64,000 nucleotides of DNA from JBDLRH01 sp039800165 (GTDB lineage Bacteria; Pseudomonadota; Gammaproteobacteria; Burkholderiales; Burkholderiaceae_C): positions 11,385 through 75,384 of the forward strand of contig JBDLRH010000027.1 of the NCBI GenBank assembly GCA_039800165.1, written 5' to 3'. The notes below the pieces were generated by a model. The model was not told the origin of the DNA. It did not search any database and worked only from the letters and a program-made list of their open reading frames with translations. The first letter of the stretch is position 1, and the number at the start of each line of letters is the position of its first letter. The position numbers were made by a program, and so were the translations under genes. Below, piece by piece: positions 53,967-63,879 of this stretch.

Positions 53967-55099
53967 CGCTGGCTGCGCGCGAGGTAGCGCTTGCGCCAGA
54001 ACAGCAGCCCGGTGGCGCTTGCCACCGAAAGCATCACGCCGGCGATCCACCAGAACGCGTGCGGATGGTGAATCCAGGGCATGAACTCGATGTTCATGCC
54101 GAAGAAGCCGGTGATCAGGTTCAGTGGCAGGAAGATCGCGGTCAGCGCGGTCAGCGTGCGCATGATGTCGTTGGCGCGGTGGCTTTGCGCACTGAAGTGG
54201 ATCTGCACCGCGGTTTCGGCCGAAAGCTCCAGCCGGCGGGCATGCTGCGCCACGCGCTGGATGTGCTCCAGCACGTCGCGTGCGCGCGCCACCAGCAAGT
54301 CGCGCTGGGTCTGCGCTGCCATGGCATCCGCGCCGAAGTGCTCGGCCGGCAGCGAGCGCAGCGTGTCCAGCCACTCCTGCACCGCATCGTGCTGGCCGTC
54401 GCACAGGTCTTCGAGCAGATGCAGCTGGCTGCGCGCTGCCATCAGCGTGCTCCAGTCGCTGAAGCGCGAGCGGGGCTCCAGCAACTCGGCCTGCCAGTGA
54501 TCGAGCTGGCTGGCCAGTGCCTTGCGCAGGTCCAGATAGCTGTCGACCATCGTGTTGACAAGGCGCAGCGTCAGGTCGGCGGGGCTTGCCGGCAGGCGGT
54601 GGCGAGTGATGCCGGCATCCACCGCCATGCGGGTATCGCCTGCCACGCGCTCGAGGAACTGCCGCGCCACCAGGCAGCCCGGCGGATGCACGCTGATGAG
54701 CAGCTGGTCGAACACCGCAAAACCCACCGAGCGCGAGGCGATGCGGTGAAAGGCGCGCGGAGCGCGGCGCGGCACCGGATTGGGTGCGGGCGCATCGCTG
54801 CCCGGGTCGTCGCTGCCGCGCTGCACCTCGTCGTGCGTGGCCAGCCGCCGGAAGATGACGAGGTCGTACACCGAGGTGCCGTCGTAGCGCGACGGATGCG
54901 AGGCGTTGGCCAGGTCCCGCAGATGCAGCTCGAGCAGGCCCGAGCCGCCCAGGTGCTGCGCGGCCTGCTGCAGCGCGTCGCGCGCGCCCTCGAGCGCGTT
55001 GCGCTCCAGGAAGATCCAGACAAAGCCGCGGGGCGGCACGGCCGGCGGCGGTGCGTCGAGAAAGCGCAGGCTGTCGGCGCTGAACTCGACGATCTGCAC
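53963..55099 (-). CDS. CorA-family divalent-cation (Mg/Zn) transporter
   Basis: 378 residues. Large N-terminal cytosolic funnel domain, long alpha-helix (LRLVNTMVDSYLDLRKALASQ and HIQRVAQHARRLE), then two membrane helices with the selectivity motif LITGFFGMNIEFMPW between them (GMN). The Asn-Ile-Glu after GMN and the acidic loop favour the ZntB/CorA group. Best start is GTG 55097-55099, 23 bases after hemB; no in-frame ATG lies closer. The C-terminus ends in a basic RKRYLARSQR tail. Reads in the hemB direction, so it may be on the same transcript. Confidence 0.85.
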   Translation of the reverse strand: MQIVEFSADSLRFLDAPPPAVPPRGFVWIFLERNALEGARDALQQAAQHLGGSGLLELHLRDLANASHPSRYDGTSVYDLVIFRRLATHDEVQRGSDDPGSDAPAPNPVPRRAPRAFHRIASRSVGFAVFDQLLISVHPPGCLVARQFLERVAGDTRMAVDAGITRHRLPASPADLTLRLVNTMVDSYLDLRKALASQLDHWQAELLEPRSRFSDWSTLMAARSQLHLLEDLCDGQHDAVQEWLDTLRSLPAEHFGADAMAAQTQRDLLVARARDVLEHIQRVAQHARRLELSAETAVQIHFSAQSHRANDIMRTLTALTAIFLPLNLITGFFGMNIEFMPWIHHPHAFWWIAGVMLSVASATGLLFWRKRYLARSQR

Positions 55100-55122
55100 G
55101 CTGCGGCCGCCGTGGGGTGCGA

Positions 55123-56124
55123 TCAGCGCGACTTCAGCAGCCGCGCCGCCGCGATCGAGAAGTAGGTGAGGATGCCGTCGGCCCCGGCGCGCTTGAAGGC
55201 CAGCAGGCTTTCCATCATCACCGCGTCGTGGTCGAGCCAGCCGTTCTGCGCGGCGGCCTTGAGCATCGCGTATTCGCCGCTGACCTGGTAGGCGAAGGTC
55301 GGCACGTGGAATTCGTCCTTCACCCGGCGCACGATGTCCAGATACGGCATGCCGGGCTTGACCATCACCATGTCGGCGCCTTCGGACAGGTCCAGCGCCA
55401 CCTCGCGCAGCGCCTCGTCGGTGTTGCCCGGGTCCATCTGGTAGACCTTCTTGTTGCTCTTGCCCAGGTTGGCGGCCGAGCCCACCGCGTCGCGGAACGG
55501 GCCGTAGAAGGCGCTGGCGTACTTGGCGCTGTAGGCCATGATGCGGGTGTGCACCAGCCCGCGCGCTTCCAGCGCCGTGCGGATCGCGCCGATGCGGCCA
55601 TCCATCATGTCGCTGGGCGCGACAATGTCCACCCCGGCTTCGGCCTGGGTCAGCGCCTGCTGCACCAGCACCTTCACCGTGTCGTCGTTGATGATGTAGC
55701 CGGTCTCGTCGAGCAGGCCGTCCTGCCCGTGGCTGGTGAAGGGGTCCAGCGCCACATCGGTCATCACCCCGAGTTCCGGAAAGCGCTTCTTCAATTCGCG
55801 CACCACCCGCGGCACCAGTCCCTGCGGGTTGAGCGCTTCCTTGCCGTCGGGCGTCTTCAGCGACGGGTCGATCACCGGGAACAGCGCCATCACCGGAATG
55901 CCGAGCTTCACGCATTCCTCGGCCACCGGCAGCAGCAGGTCCAGGCTCAGGCGCTCCACGCCAGGCATCGATGCCACCGCCTCGCGCCGGTTCTGGCCGT
56001 CGAGCACGAACACCGGGTAGATCAGGTCGTTGGCGGTGAGTGCGTGCTCGCGCACGAGGTTGCGGGTGAATTCGTCACGGCGCAGGCGGCGCGGCCGGTT
56101 GGCGGGGTAGGGGGCGAAGATCAT
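55123..56124 (-). CDS. hemB: Delta-aminolevulinic acid dehydratase (porphobilinogen synthase)
   Basis: Condenses two 5-aminolevulinate molecules to porphobilinogen in haem synthesis. The 333 residues include two Schiff-base lysines in YSAKYASAFYGPFRDA and VMVKPGMPYLD. The metal site reads DVALDPFTSHGQDGL, with aspartates in place of the zinc cysteines, so this is the magnesium-type enzyme of Pseudomonas and many betaproteobacteria. ATG 56122-56124. A CACAAT / GCCCAA pair on the minus strand could be its promoter. A HemJ-like gene is divergent upstream. Confidence 0.97.
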   Translation of the reverse strand: MIFAPYPANRPRRLRRDEFTRNLVREHALTANDLIYPVFVLDGQNRREAVASMPGVERLSLDLLLPVAEECVKLGIPVMALFPVIDPSLKTPDGKEALNPQGLVPRVVRELKKRFPELGVMTDVALDPFTSHGQDGLLDETGYIINDDTVKVLVQQALTQAEAGVDIVAPSDMMDGRIGAIRTALEARGLVHTRIMAYSAKYASAFYGPFRDAVGSAANLGKSNKKVYQMDPGNTDEALREVALDLSEGADMVMVKPGMPYLDIVRRVKDEFHVPTFAYQVSGEYAMLKAAAQNGWLDHDAVMMESLLAFKRAGADGILTYFSIAAARLLKSR

Positions 56125-56193
56125 GCGGCTTGTCTCACGCGGTGGCGCCAGCGGGCCGTCGGCCTGTGGCGGCGGGTGGGGGTCGATGGCTCG

Positions 56194-56222
56194 ATTGTGC
56201 CCAAAGCGGTCTTTTGGCCCAA
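56194..56222 (-). promoter_or_regulatory. Possible hemB promoter
   Basis: On the minus strand, TTGGGC (complement of 56217-56222), a 17-base spacer, and CACAAT (complement of 56194-56199). Both hexamers are moderate matches; transcription would start about 65 bases before the hemB ATG. Spacing is ideal but sequence support is modest. Confidence 0.4.
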
Positions 56223-56345
56223 ATCAGACGGCCAGGCGTGTCATGAAAAGTTGACATTGGGGCGCTGCCGGGGCTTGCGGCCCTTCGCGGCCCTTGGAAT
56301 GTGTCGGCGCCCTGCAGGTTTTGCATACGGATACAAGCCTTTTCC

Positions 56346-56374
56346 TTGAGCCGGGCCACCGCGATGGTTACATT
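56346..56374 (+). promoter_or_regulatory. Possible promoter for the 56381-56478 RNA and the HemJ-like gene
   Basis: TTGAGC (56346-56351), 17-base spacer, TACATT (56369-56374). Four of six bases match consensus in each box. A start near 56381 would put a full hairpin-rich leader before the T8 tract. Confidence 0.45.
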
Positions 56375-56380
56375 TGCTGC

Positions 56381-56478
56381 GGGCGGCTTGCCGCTCCCCG
56401 CTTTTCCTCCCTGAGCGGGTGCCTTTATGTGTGACAGCAAAGAGGCTTTGCACCCCGGCCCTGGTCGGGGTTTTTTTT
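56381..56478 (+). ncRNA. Candidate small RNA or terminator/antiterminator leader between hemB and the HemJ-like gene
   Basis: This is the only gene-free stretch over 300 bases (56125-56507). Three hairpins can form: 56379-56401 (GCGGG...CCCGC), GCAAAG-AGG-CTTTGC (56437-56451), and a terminator CCCCG...CGGGG (56453-56457/56466-56470) followed by T8. A rival helix GGGTGC (56417-56422) / GCACCC (56450-56455) would destroy both the second hairpin and the terminator. Between them lies an unpaired CU-rich region with CCTCC (56406-56410), able to pair with ribosome-binding sites. No known riboswitch class is recognised. The HemJ-like ATG is 30 bases beyond the T tract, so attenuation of that gene is as likely as a free sRNA. 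Confidence 0.5.
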
Positions 56479-56507
56479 CGCCCGGGCCGCGCACTACACT
56501 GCCGCGC

Positions 56508-56930
56508 ATGCTGTGGGTTAAAGCCTTTCACATCGTCTTCGTGGCCAGCTGGTTCGCCGGGCTGTTCTACCTGCCGCGCATCTTCGTCAACCTGGCCATG
56601 GTGCCGCCGGGATCGACCGCCGAACGTGAGCGCCTGCTTCTGATGGCACGCAAGCTGATGCGATTCACCCACATCCTCGCGATGCCGGCGCTGGGCCTCG
56701 GGCTGTGGCTGTGGCTGGGCTACGGCATCGGCGCGGGCAACGGCTGGATGCATGCCAAGCTGGTCATCGTGCTGCTCACCCTGGGCTACCACCACTGGTG
56801 CGCGCGGCTGCTCAAGCGCATCACCGCCGGCGCCGACCAGCGCAGCCATGTCTGGTACCGCTGGTTCAACGAAGCGCCGGTGCTGATGATGATCGGCGCC
56901 GTGCTGCTGGTGGTGCTCAAGCCCTTCTGA
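56508..56930 (+). CDS. HemJ-like protoporphyrinogen oxidase family (CopD/UPF0093) membrane protein
   Basis: 140 residues with four hydrophobic helices. It matches the HemJ/UPF0093 family, where cyanobacterial and alphaproteobacterial members oxidise protoporphyrinogen IX. Family features: LWVKAFHIVFVASWFAGLFYLPRIFVNLA at the start (the His and the W-F-A-G-L-F-Y-L-P run), and WMHAKLVIVLLTLGYHHWCARLLKR near the middle. Its place beside hemB supports a haem role. ATG 56508 is chosen by similarity; the upstream frame crosses the T8 tract and is not coding. Translation has no strong ribosome-binding site. Confidence 0.8.
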   Translation: MLWVKAFHIVFVASWFAGLFYLPRIFVNLAMVPPGSTAERERLLLMARKLMRFTHILAMPALGLGLWLWLGYGIGAGNGWMHAKLVIVLLTLGYHHWCARLLKRITAGADQRSHVWYRWFNEAPVLMMIGAVLLVVLKPF

Positions 56931-56944
56931 CGCGCGAGACGCCA

Positions 56945-58087
56945 TTGGCCGCAGGGCGCAGCATCGGCTCTTCCGGCAACCGCGCCACCTCGGCCCTGCC
57001 GCTGGCCGTGCTGTACGCGGCCCTGGTGGTCTACGCCAGCCTGTACCCGTTTGCCGGCTGGCGCGATCAGGGCATCGCGCCCTGGGCATTTCTGGCCAGC
57101 CCGTGGCCGCGCTACTGGACCGGCTTTGACCTGACGGCCAACCTGCTGGGCTACATGCCGCTGGGTGCGCTGCTGGCGCTGGCGTTGCTGCGCTCGGGCG
57201 CGGGCACCGCCGCGGCGGTGGCCAGCGGTGCGCTTGCGGCGGCGACGCTGTCCCTTGCGCTGGAGGCGGTGCAGAGCTACCTGCCCTCGCGCGTGGCGTC
57301 CAACCTCGACTTCGGCCTGAATGCGCTGGGCGCGCTGCTCGGCGCGTTCGCCGTGGCGATGCTGCAGCGCATGGGCTGGCTGATGCGCTGGAGCCGCCTG
57401 CGCGACCTGTGGTTCGAGCCGGATGCGCGCGGCGCCATGGTGCTGCTGCTCGTGTGGCCGCTGGCGCTGCTGTTTCCGCCGGCGGTGCCGTTCGGTCTGG
57501 GCCACATGATGGAGCGTGCCGAGGCCGCGCTCGGCAGCTGGCTGGGCAACACGCCGTTTCTCGACTGGATCCCCATGCGCGAGGTGGAGCTGCAGCCGCT
57601 GTGGCCCGCCACCGAGGCGATGTGCGTGTCGCTGGGCCTGCTGGCGCCGCTGCTGCTGGTGTGCTGCGCGGCGCGCACGCCGCTGCGCCGCGCGGTGCTG
57701 GCGCTGCTGGTGGCGGCAGCCGGCGTGCTGGCCAGCGCGCTGTCGGCGGCGCTGACCTGGGGGCCGGCGCACGCCTGGGCCTGGATCGACCCGCCCGTCA
57801 CCGCGGGTGCGCTGGCGGCGCTGGTGGCCACCGTGCTGCTGGTCTGGGCGCCGCGGCGCGTGTGTGGCGCGCTGCTGCTGATGGTGCTGGCCGCGCAGCT
57901 CGTGCTGCTGAACCAGGCGCCGGCGAGTCCCTACTTCGCGCAGACGCTGCAAACCTGGGAGCAGGGCCGCTTCATCCGTTTCCATGGCCTGGCGCAGTGG
58001 CTGGGGTGGCTGTGGCCGCCGGCGGTGATCGCCTACCTGCTGGCGTGGATTTCGCGGCGCGAGGCCAAACCTAGAATCCGCGCATGA
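56945..58087 (+). CDS. VanZ-domain multi-pass membrane protein
   Basis: About 380 residues with roughly ten membrane helices. The N-terminal half is a VanZ-like domain (VVYASLYPFAGWRDQG, then FDLTANLLGYMPLGALLALALL, SNLDFGLNALGALLGA); the C-terminal half is a further hydrophobic region with RRAVLALLVAAAGVLASALSAALTWGP. VanZ proteins are membrane proteins of uncertain role, some linked to glycopeptide tolerance. No ATG lies near the start of similarity; TTG 56945, 14 bases after the HemJ-like stop, is the best guess. Its stop overlaps the next ATG (ATGA). Confidence 0.7.
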   Translation: MAAGRSIGSSGNRATSALPLAVLYAALVVYASLYPFAGWRDQGIAPWAFLASPWPRYWTGFDLTANLLGYMPLGALLALALLRSGAGTAAAVASGALAAATLSLALEAVQSYLPSRVASNLDFGLNALGALLGAFAVAMLQRMGWLMRWSRLRDLWFEPDARGAMVLLLVWPLALLFPPAVPFGLGHMMERAEAALGSWLGNTPFLDWIPMREVELQPLWPATEAMCVSLGLLAPLLLVCCAARTPLRRAVLALLVAAAGVLASALSAALTWGPAHAWAWIDPPVTAGALAALVATVLLVWAPRRVCGALLLMVLAAQLVLLNQAPASPYFAQTLQTWEQGRFIRFHGLAQWLGWLWPPAVIAYLLAWISRREAKPRIRA

Positions 58088-58458
58088 CCCAGACACCTTC
58101 CGGCGGCACCGCATCGAACGCTTGTGCGTCACCGTCCTACTACCAGCGCCATATCTTCTTTTGCCTCAACGAGCGCAGCAACGGCGAGGCCTGCTGCGCG
58201 CAGCACAACGCGCAACAGGCGTTTGAGCGCTGCAAGGCGCAGGTCAAGGCCGCCGGGCTGGCCGGCCCGGGGCAGGTGCGGGTCAACAAGGCCGGCTGTC
58301 TGGACCGCTGCGCTGCGGGCCCGGTGGCGGTGGTGTACCCCGAGGCGGTCTGGTACAGCTATGTGGACGCGAGCGACATCGACGAGATCGTCGAATCGCA
58401 CCTGAAGAACGGCCGCGTGGTCGAGCGCCTGCTCACGCCGCCGCACCTGGGCCGCTAA
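58084..58458 (+). CDS. Thioredoxin-like 2Fe-2S ferredoxin
   Basis: 124 residues. The N-terminal Cys cluster HIFFCLNERSNGEACC and the later NKAGCLDRCAAGPVAVVYP are the four Cys positions of the thioredoxin-fold 2Fe-2S ferredoxin family. The extra Cys in the first box is the usual variation. It probably passes electrons to a redox enzyme whose identity is unknown. Starts with an ATG overlapping the VanZ-gene stop, and the alpha/beta hydrolase follows 13 bases later. Confidence 0.9.
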   Translation: MTQTPSGGTASNACASPSYYQRHIFFCLNERSNGEACCAQHNAQQAFERCKAQVKAAGLAGPGQVRVNKAGCLDRCAAGPVAVVYPEAVWYSYVDASDIDEIVESHLKNGRVVERLLTPPHLGR

Positions 58459-58471
58459 AGCACCGCCTGCG

Positions 58472-59101
58472 ATGAATGCGCAGACCGAGCGCTTGCGCCT
58501 GAACGGGCCTGCCGGTGCGATCGAGGCGCTGCGCGACGCGGCCGCACCCGATGTGCCCTACCGCGGCGTGGCGGTGGTGTCGCATCCGCACCCGCTGTTT
58601 GGCGGCACCATGGACAACAAGGTGGTGCAGACCCTGGCGCGCGCCTTTGTGCAGTGCGGCTGGACGGCAGTGCGCTTCAACTTCCGCGGCGTCGGTGCCA
58701 GCGAGGGCCACTATGCCGACGGCGACGGCGAGGTTGACGACCTGCTGGCGGTGGTGCGCGAGGCCGCGCGCGACGGACCGCTGGCTCTGGCGGGCTTTTC
58801 CTTCGGCGCGCATGTCACGAGCCACGCCGCTGCGCGGCTGGTGGAAGAGCGCGCGATCTTCAAGCTCGTGCTGGTGGGCACGGCGGCGGCGCGCTTTCAG
58901 GTCGCCACCATACCGCCCGACCTGCATCTGCAGACGCTGGTGGTGCACGGCGAGGACGACGACACCGTGCCGCTGGCCGACGTGATGGCCTGGGCCCGGC
59001 CGCAACTGCTGCCGGTGACCGTGATTCCCGCAGGGGGTCACTTCTTTCACGGACAATTGCCGCTTCTGCGCAACCTGGTGGTCCGCCACCTGATGGCCTG
59101 A
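58472..59101 (+). CDS. Alpha/beta hydrolase
   Basis: 209 residues of the small serine-hydrolase group seen in many proteobacteria. Features: VAVVSHPHPLFGGTMDNKVVQTLAR, VRFNFRGVGASEG, the nucleophile elbow LALAGFSFGAHVTS, LVVHGEDDDTVPL (Asp), and HFFHGQLPLLRNLV (His). The substrate is unknown. It lies between the ferredoxin gene and the carboxypeptidase, in the same direction, and may be part of one transcript. Confidence 0.88.
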   Translation: MNAQTERLRLNGPAGAIEALRDAAAPDVPYRGVAVVSHPHPLFGGTMDNKVVQTLARAFVQCGWTAVRFNFRGVGASEGHYADGDGEVDDLLAVVREAARDGPLALAGFSFGAHVTSHAAARLVEERAIFKLVLVGTAAARFQVATIPPDLHLQTLVVHGEDDDTVPLADVMAWARPQLLPVTVIPAGGHFFHGQLPLLRNLVVRHLMA

Positions 59102-59121
59102 GGGCCGCCCCACTTCCCGCG

Positions 59122-60360
59122 ATGTTCCGTTTTTCAAAGACGCTTGCAGCGTCCGCCTGCCTGTGCGCAGGCCTCCTGATCTCCCCGCTTGCTGCCGCCC
59201 AGGCCCCGGCCACCGGAGCCGCCACCCCGGCCCAGGCTGCGCCCGCAGGCCCGGGTGTGGCCATGCCGCTGGCGCCGCAGCCGCCCGAGATCGCCGCGCG
59301 CAGCTACCTGCTGCTCGATGTGAGCGCCAATCAGGTGCTGGCGGCCAAGGACATCGACGCACCGGTGGAGCCGGCGTCGCTGACCAAGCTGATGACCGCC
59401 TACCTGGTGTTTGACGCACTGCGCGCGAAAAAAATCGACCTCAAGCAGACGCTGCCGGTGTCCGAGCGCGCCTGGAAGATGCCGGGCTCGCGCATGTTCA
59501 TCGACCCGAAGATGAAGGTGCCGGTGGAGGACCTGATCAAGGGCATGATCGTGCAGTCGGGCAACGACGCCACCGTCGCGCTGGCCGAAGGCGTGGGCGG
59601 CACGGTCGAGCGCTTCGTCGAGCTGATGAACCAGCAGGCCCGGGCGCTGGGCATGAAGTCCACCGGGTACAAGAACCCCGAGGGGCTGACCGCGCCGGGC
59701 CACACCACCACAGCGCGCGACCTGAGCATCCTGGCCACCCGGCTGATGCGCGACTTTCCGAATGAGGTGCAGTACTACGCGATCCGCAAGTACCGCTACG
59801 AGGGCACGCCCGCGGCCAACGACACCAACCGCAACCAGTTGCTGTTCCGCGACCCGACGGTCGACGGCCTGAAGACCGGCTTCACCGAGGCCGCCGGCTA
59901 CTGCCTGATCGCCACCGCGGCGCGCGACTTTCCGAACCTGCCCAAGCGCCGGCTGCTGTCGATCGTGTTGGGCGCAGCGAGCGACAACGCCCGCGCCAAC
60001 GAATCGCAAAAGCTGCTGAACTGGGGCTTCACCGCATTCGAGGCGGTCAAGCTGTTCGAGGCCGGGCAGGCGGTGGCCTCCCCCGAGGTCTGGAAGGGCC
60101 AGGTCAACCGGGTCAGGCTTGGCCAGCCGCAGGCGATCGTGGTCACGCTGCCGGCCGGCAGCGCCGGAAAGGTCAAGACCCAGGTGGCCCGGCCCGAGCC
60201 GCTGGTCGCGCCGCTGGCGCGCGGCCAGGCGGTCGGCACGCTGAAGGTGCTGGTGGGCGACCAGCCCTTCACCGAGGTGCCGCTGGTGGCGCTGGAGGCG
60301 GTGGAAGAGGCCGGCTGGGTCGGCCGCGCCTGGGACGCGCTGCGCCTCTGGATCAAGTAA
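59122..60360 (+). CDS. D-alanyl-D-alanine carboxypeptidase (DacA/PBP5-6 type)
   Basis: 412 residues. Signal peptide (RFSKTLAASACLCAGLLISPLAAAQA), then the peptidase S11 domain with EPASLTKLMTAYLVFD (catalytic SxxK), VQSGNDATVALAEGVGG (SxN), and TVDGLKTGFTEAAGYCL (KTG). A PBP5 C-terminal domain and an amphipathic membrane-anchoring tail (GWVGRAWDALRLWIK) follow. It removes the terminal D-Ala from peptidoglycan pentapeptides. Normal length. A GC-rich hairpin after the stop looks like a terminator, just before the rpsL promoter. Confidence 0.95.
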   Translation: MFRFSKTLAASACLCAGLLISPLAAAQAPATGAATPAQAAPAGPGVAMPLAPQPPEIAARSYLLLDVSANQVLAAKDIDAPVEPASLTKLMTAYLVFDALRAKKIDLKQTLPVSERAWKMPGSRMFIDPKMKVPVEDLIKGMIVQSGNDATVALAEGVGGTVERFVELMNQQARALGMKSTGYKNPEGLTAPGHTTTARDLSILATRLMRDFPNEVQYYAIRKYRYEGTPAANDTNRNQLLFRDPTVDGLKTGFTEAAGYCLIATAARDFPNLPKRRLLSIVLGAASDNARANESQKLLNWGFTAFEAVKLFEAGQAVASPEVWKGQVNRVRLGQPQAIVVTLPAGSAGKVKTQVARPEPLVAPLARGQAVGTLKVLVGDQPFTEVPLVALEAVEEAGWVGRAWDALRLWIK

Positions 60361-60361
60361 G

Positions 60362-60405
60362 CGCCGCCGCCCCGGCGGCTCGCGGGAGCCGCGGCGGGGG
60401 CTTTC
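60362..60405 (+). terminator. GC-rich hairpin after the carboxypeptidase gene
   Basis: GCGGCTC (60375-60381) pairs with GAGCCGC (60386-60392) around a four-base loop, with further partial GC pairing outside. A short T3 with interruption follows (CTTTCATT), so termination may be incomplete. Confidence 0.5.
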
Positions 60406-60406
60406 A

Positions 60407-60435
60407 TTGCGGGGAAACCCGCAGATGGCTATACT
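60407..60435 (+). promoter_or_regulatory. Promoter of the str operon
   Basis: TTGCGG (60407-60412), 17-base spacer, TATACT (60430-60435). Transcription would start near 60442, giving a leader of about 108 bases before rpsL. The -35 box follows directly on the preceding terminator hairpin. Confidence 0.65.
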
Positions 60436-60549
60436 GGAGGGCTTTCCCGCGATTGGGGCGGGAGAGGTGCGCGCGGCCACGCGGCCGTCCATGACTGGGC
60501 GGGTTGCAAGGCGGCGGGCAGTTTCGTCAACGTTTGGGACGTCAATTCA

Positions 60550-60927
60550 ATGCCAACCATCAACCAACTGGTGCGTCAGGGGCGCGAGGTCGAAAAGACC
60601 AAGTCGAAAAGCCCCGCGATGCAAAACTCGCCGCAGCGTCGCGGCGTGTGCACCCGCGTGTACACCACGACGCCGAAGAAGCCGAACTCGGCCCTTCGTA
60701 AGGTCGCCAAGGTCCGCCTGACCAACGGCTTCGAAGTCATTTCCTACATCGGCGGTGAAGGCCACAACCTGCAGGAGCACTCGGTGGTGCTCGTGCGCGG
60801 CGGCCGCGTGAAGGACCTGCCCGGCGTGCGCTACCACATCGTGCGTGGCTCGCTGGACCTGCAGGGCGTGAAAGACCGCAAGCAGTCCCGCTCGAAGTAC
60901 GGCGCCAAGCGCCCGAAGAAGGCCTGA
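60550..60927 (+). CDS. rpsL: 30S ribosomal protein S12 (uS12)
   Basis: 125 residues. Conserved: MPTINQLVRQGREVEKTKSKSPAMQNSPQRRGVCTRVYTTTPKKPNSALRKVAKVRLTN and GGRVKDLPGVRYHIVRG. The streptomycin-sensitive lysines (TPKKPNS and VRG... KD) are of the normal sensitive type. In betaproteobacteria this gene normally follows rpoC; here the upstream neighbour is dacA-like. The lead region of 114 bases includes a possible GATTGGGG/CCC element but no firm ribosome-binding site beyond a weak one. Confidence 0.98.
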   Translation: MPTINQLVRQGREVEKTKSKSPAMQNSPQRRGVCTRVYTTTPKKPNSALRKVAKVRLTNGFEVISYIGGEGHNLQEHSVVLVRGGRVKDLPGVRYHIVRGSLDLQGVKDRKQSRSKYGAKRPKKA

Positions 60928-61099
60928 TCGTTTTTCAAAGGGTGTCCTGGTTGCCGTGGCAGGCGATGCAGGACGAAGTGACCCGGTACGCCGTCAGTCA
61001 GCGCCAGCGCTGCAAGCGTGGGTCGAGTAAGTGAGAAGCCCGAATGCGTCGGTTTCTCGCGGTACCCGAGAGGGTGCCAACTGAAGCAAGGAGAAAGAA
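60928..61099 (+). promoter_or_regulatory. Long rpsL-rpsG intercistronic region
   Basis: 172 bases without a gene, long for two adjacent ribosomal genes. In E. coli the shorter equivalent is bound by S7, which represses rpsG and fusA. I see possible pairings (GTCCTG / CAGGAC near 60944-60975) but no clear conserved S7 hairpin. AAGGAGAAAG ends it before the rpsG ATG. Confidence 0.4.
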
Positions 61100-61570
<471 letters not shown>

Positions 61571-61593
61571 CCCTTTTTTCTTGACCGAGGGTG

Positions 61594-61616
61594 CGGGCCT
61601 GCCACAAGCAGGCCCG
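61594..61616 (+). promoter_or_regulatory. Hairpin between rpsG and fusA
   Basis: GGGCCTG (61595-61601) pairs with CAGGCCC (61609-61615) around a seven-base loop; one more C-G pair closes it. No T tract follows. It could set the ratio of S7 to EF-G by processing or slowing, but no motif proves it. Confidence 0.5.
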
Positions 61617-61639
61617 GCCCGCTTCCCCGAAAGACCATC

Positions 61640-63742
<2,103 letters not shown>

Positions 63743-63751
63743 TCCGTTTTT

Positions 63752-63839
63752 GCCTGCCGCCTGGTGCGGCGGGCAAGCCGGTCTGCGATTCCACGCCCCT
63801 GTGTGCCCGTGCGCAGGGACCCGCGATGGAATGCAGACC
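63752..63839 (+). promoter_or_regulatory. Large inverted repeats between fusA and tuf
   Basis: Hairpin one: 63752-63760 (GCCTGCCGC) with 63766-63774 (GCGGCGGGC), nine pairs with one G-T. Hairpin two: GGTCTGC (63780-63786) and ATTCCA (63788-63793) pair with TGGAAT (63827-63832) and GCAGACC (63833-63839), with a one-base bulge. An inner CCCTG/CAGGG arm is also present. Hairpin two spans 60 bases, starting 37 bases after the fusA stop and ending 40 bases before tuf. No T tract closes it. It may be a tuf leader. Confidence 0.6.
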
Positions 63840-63879
63840 TTAAACCTGTACACGGGCATTGCTCTTTGGAGATTGAGAC

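Noticed and set aside
60928..61099. A missed small gene between rpsL and rpsG
   Set aside because: No ORF with a ribosome-binding site fits; only the minus-strand shadow of rpsG/rpsL runs through it.
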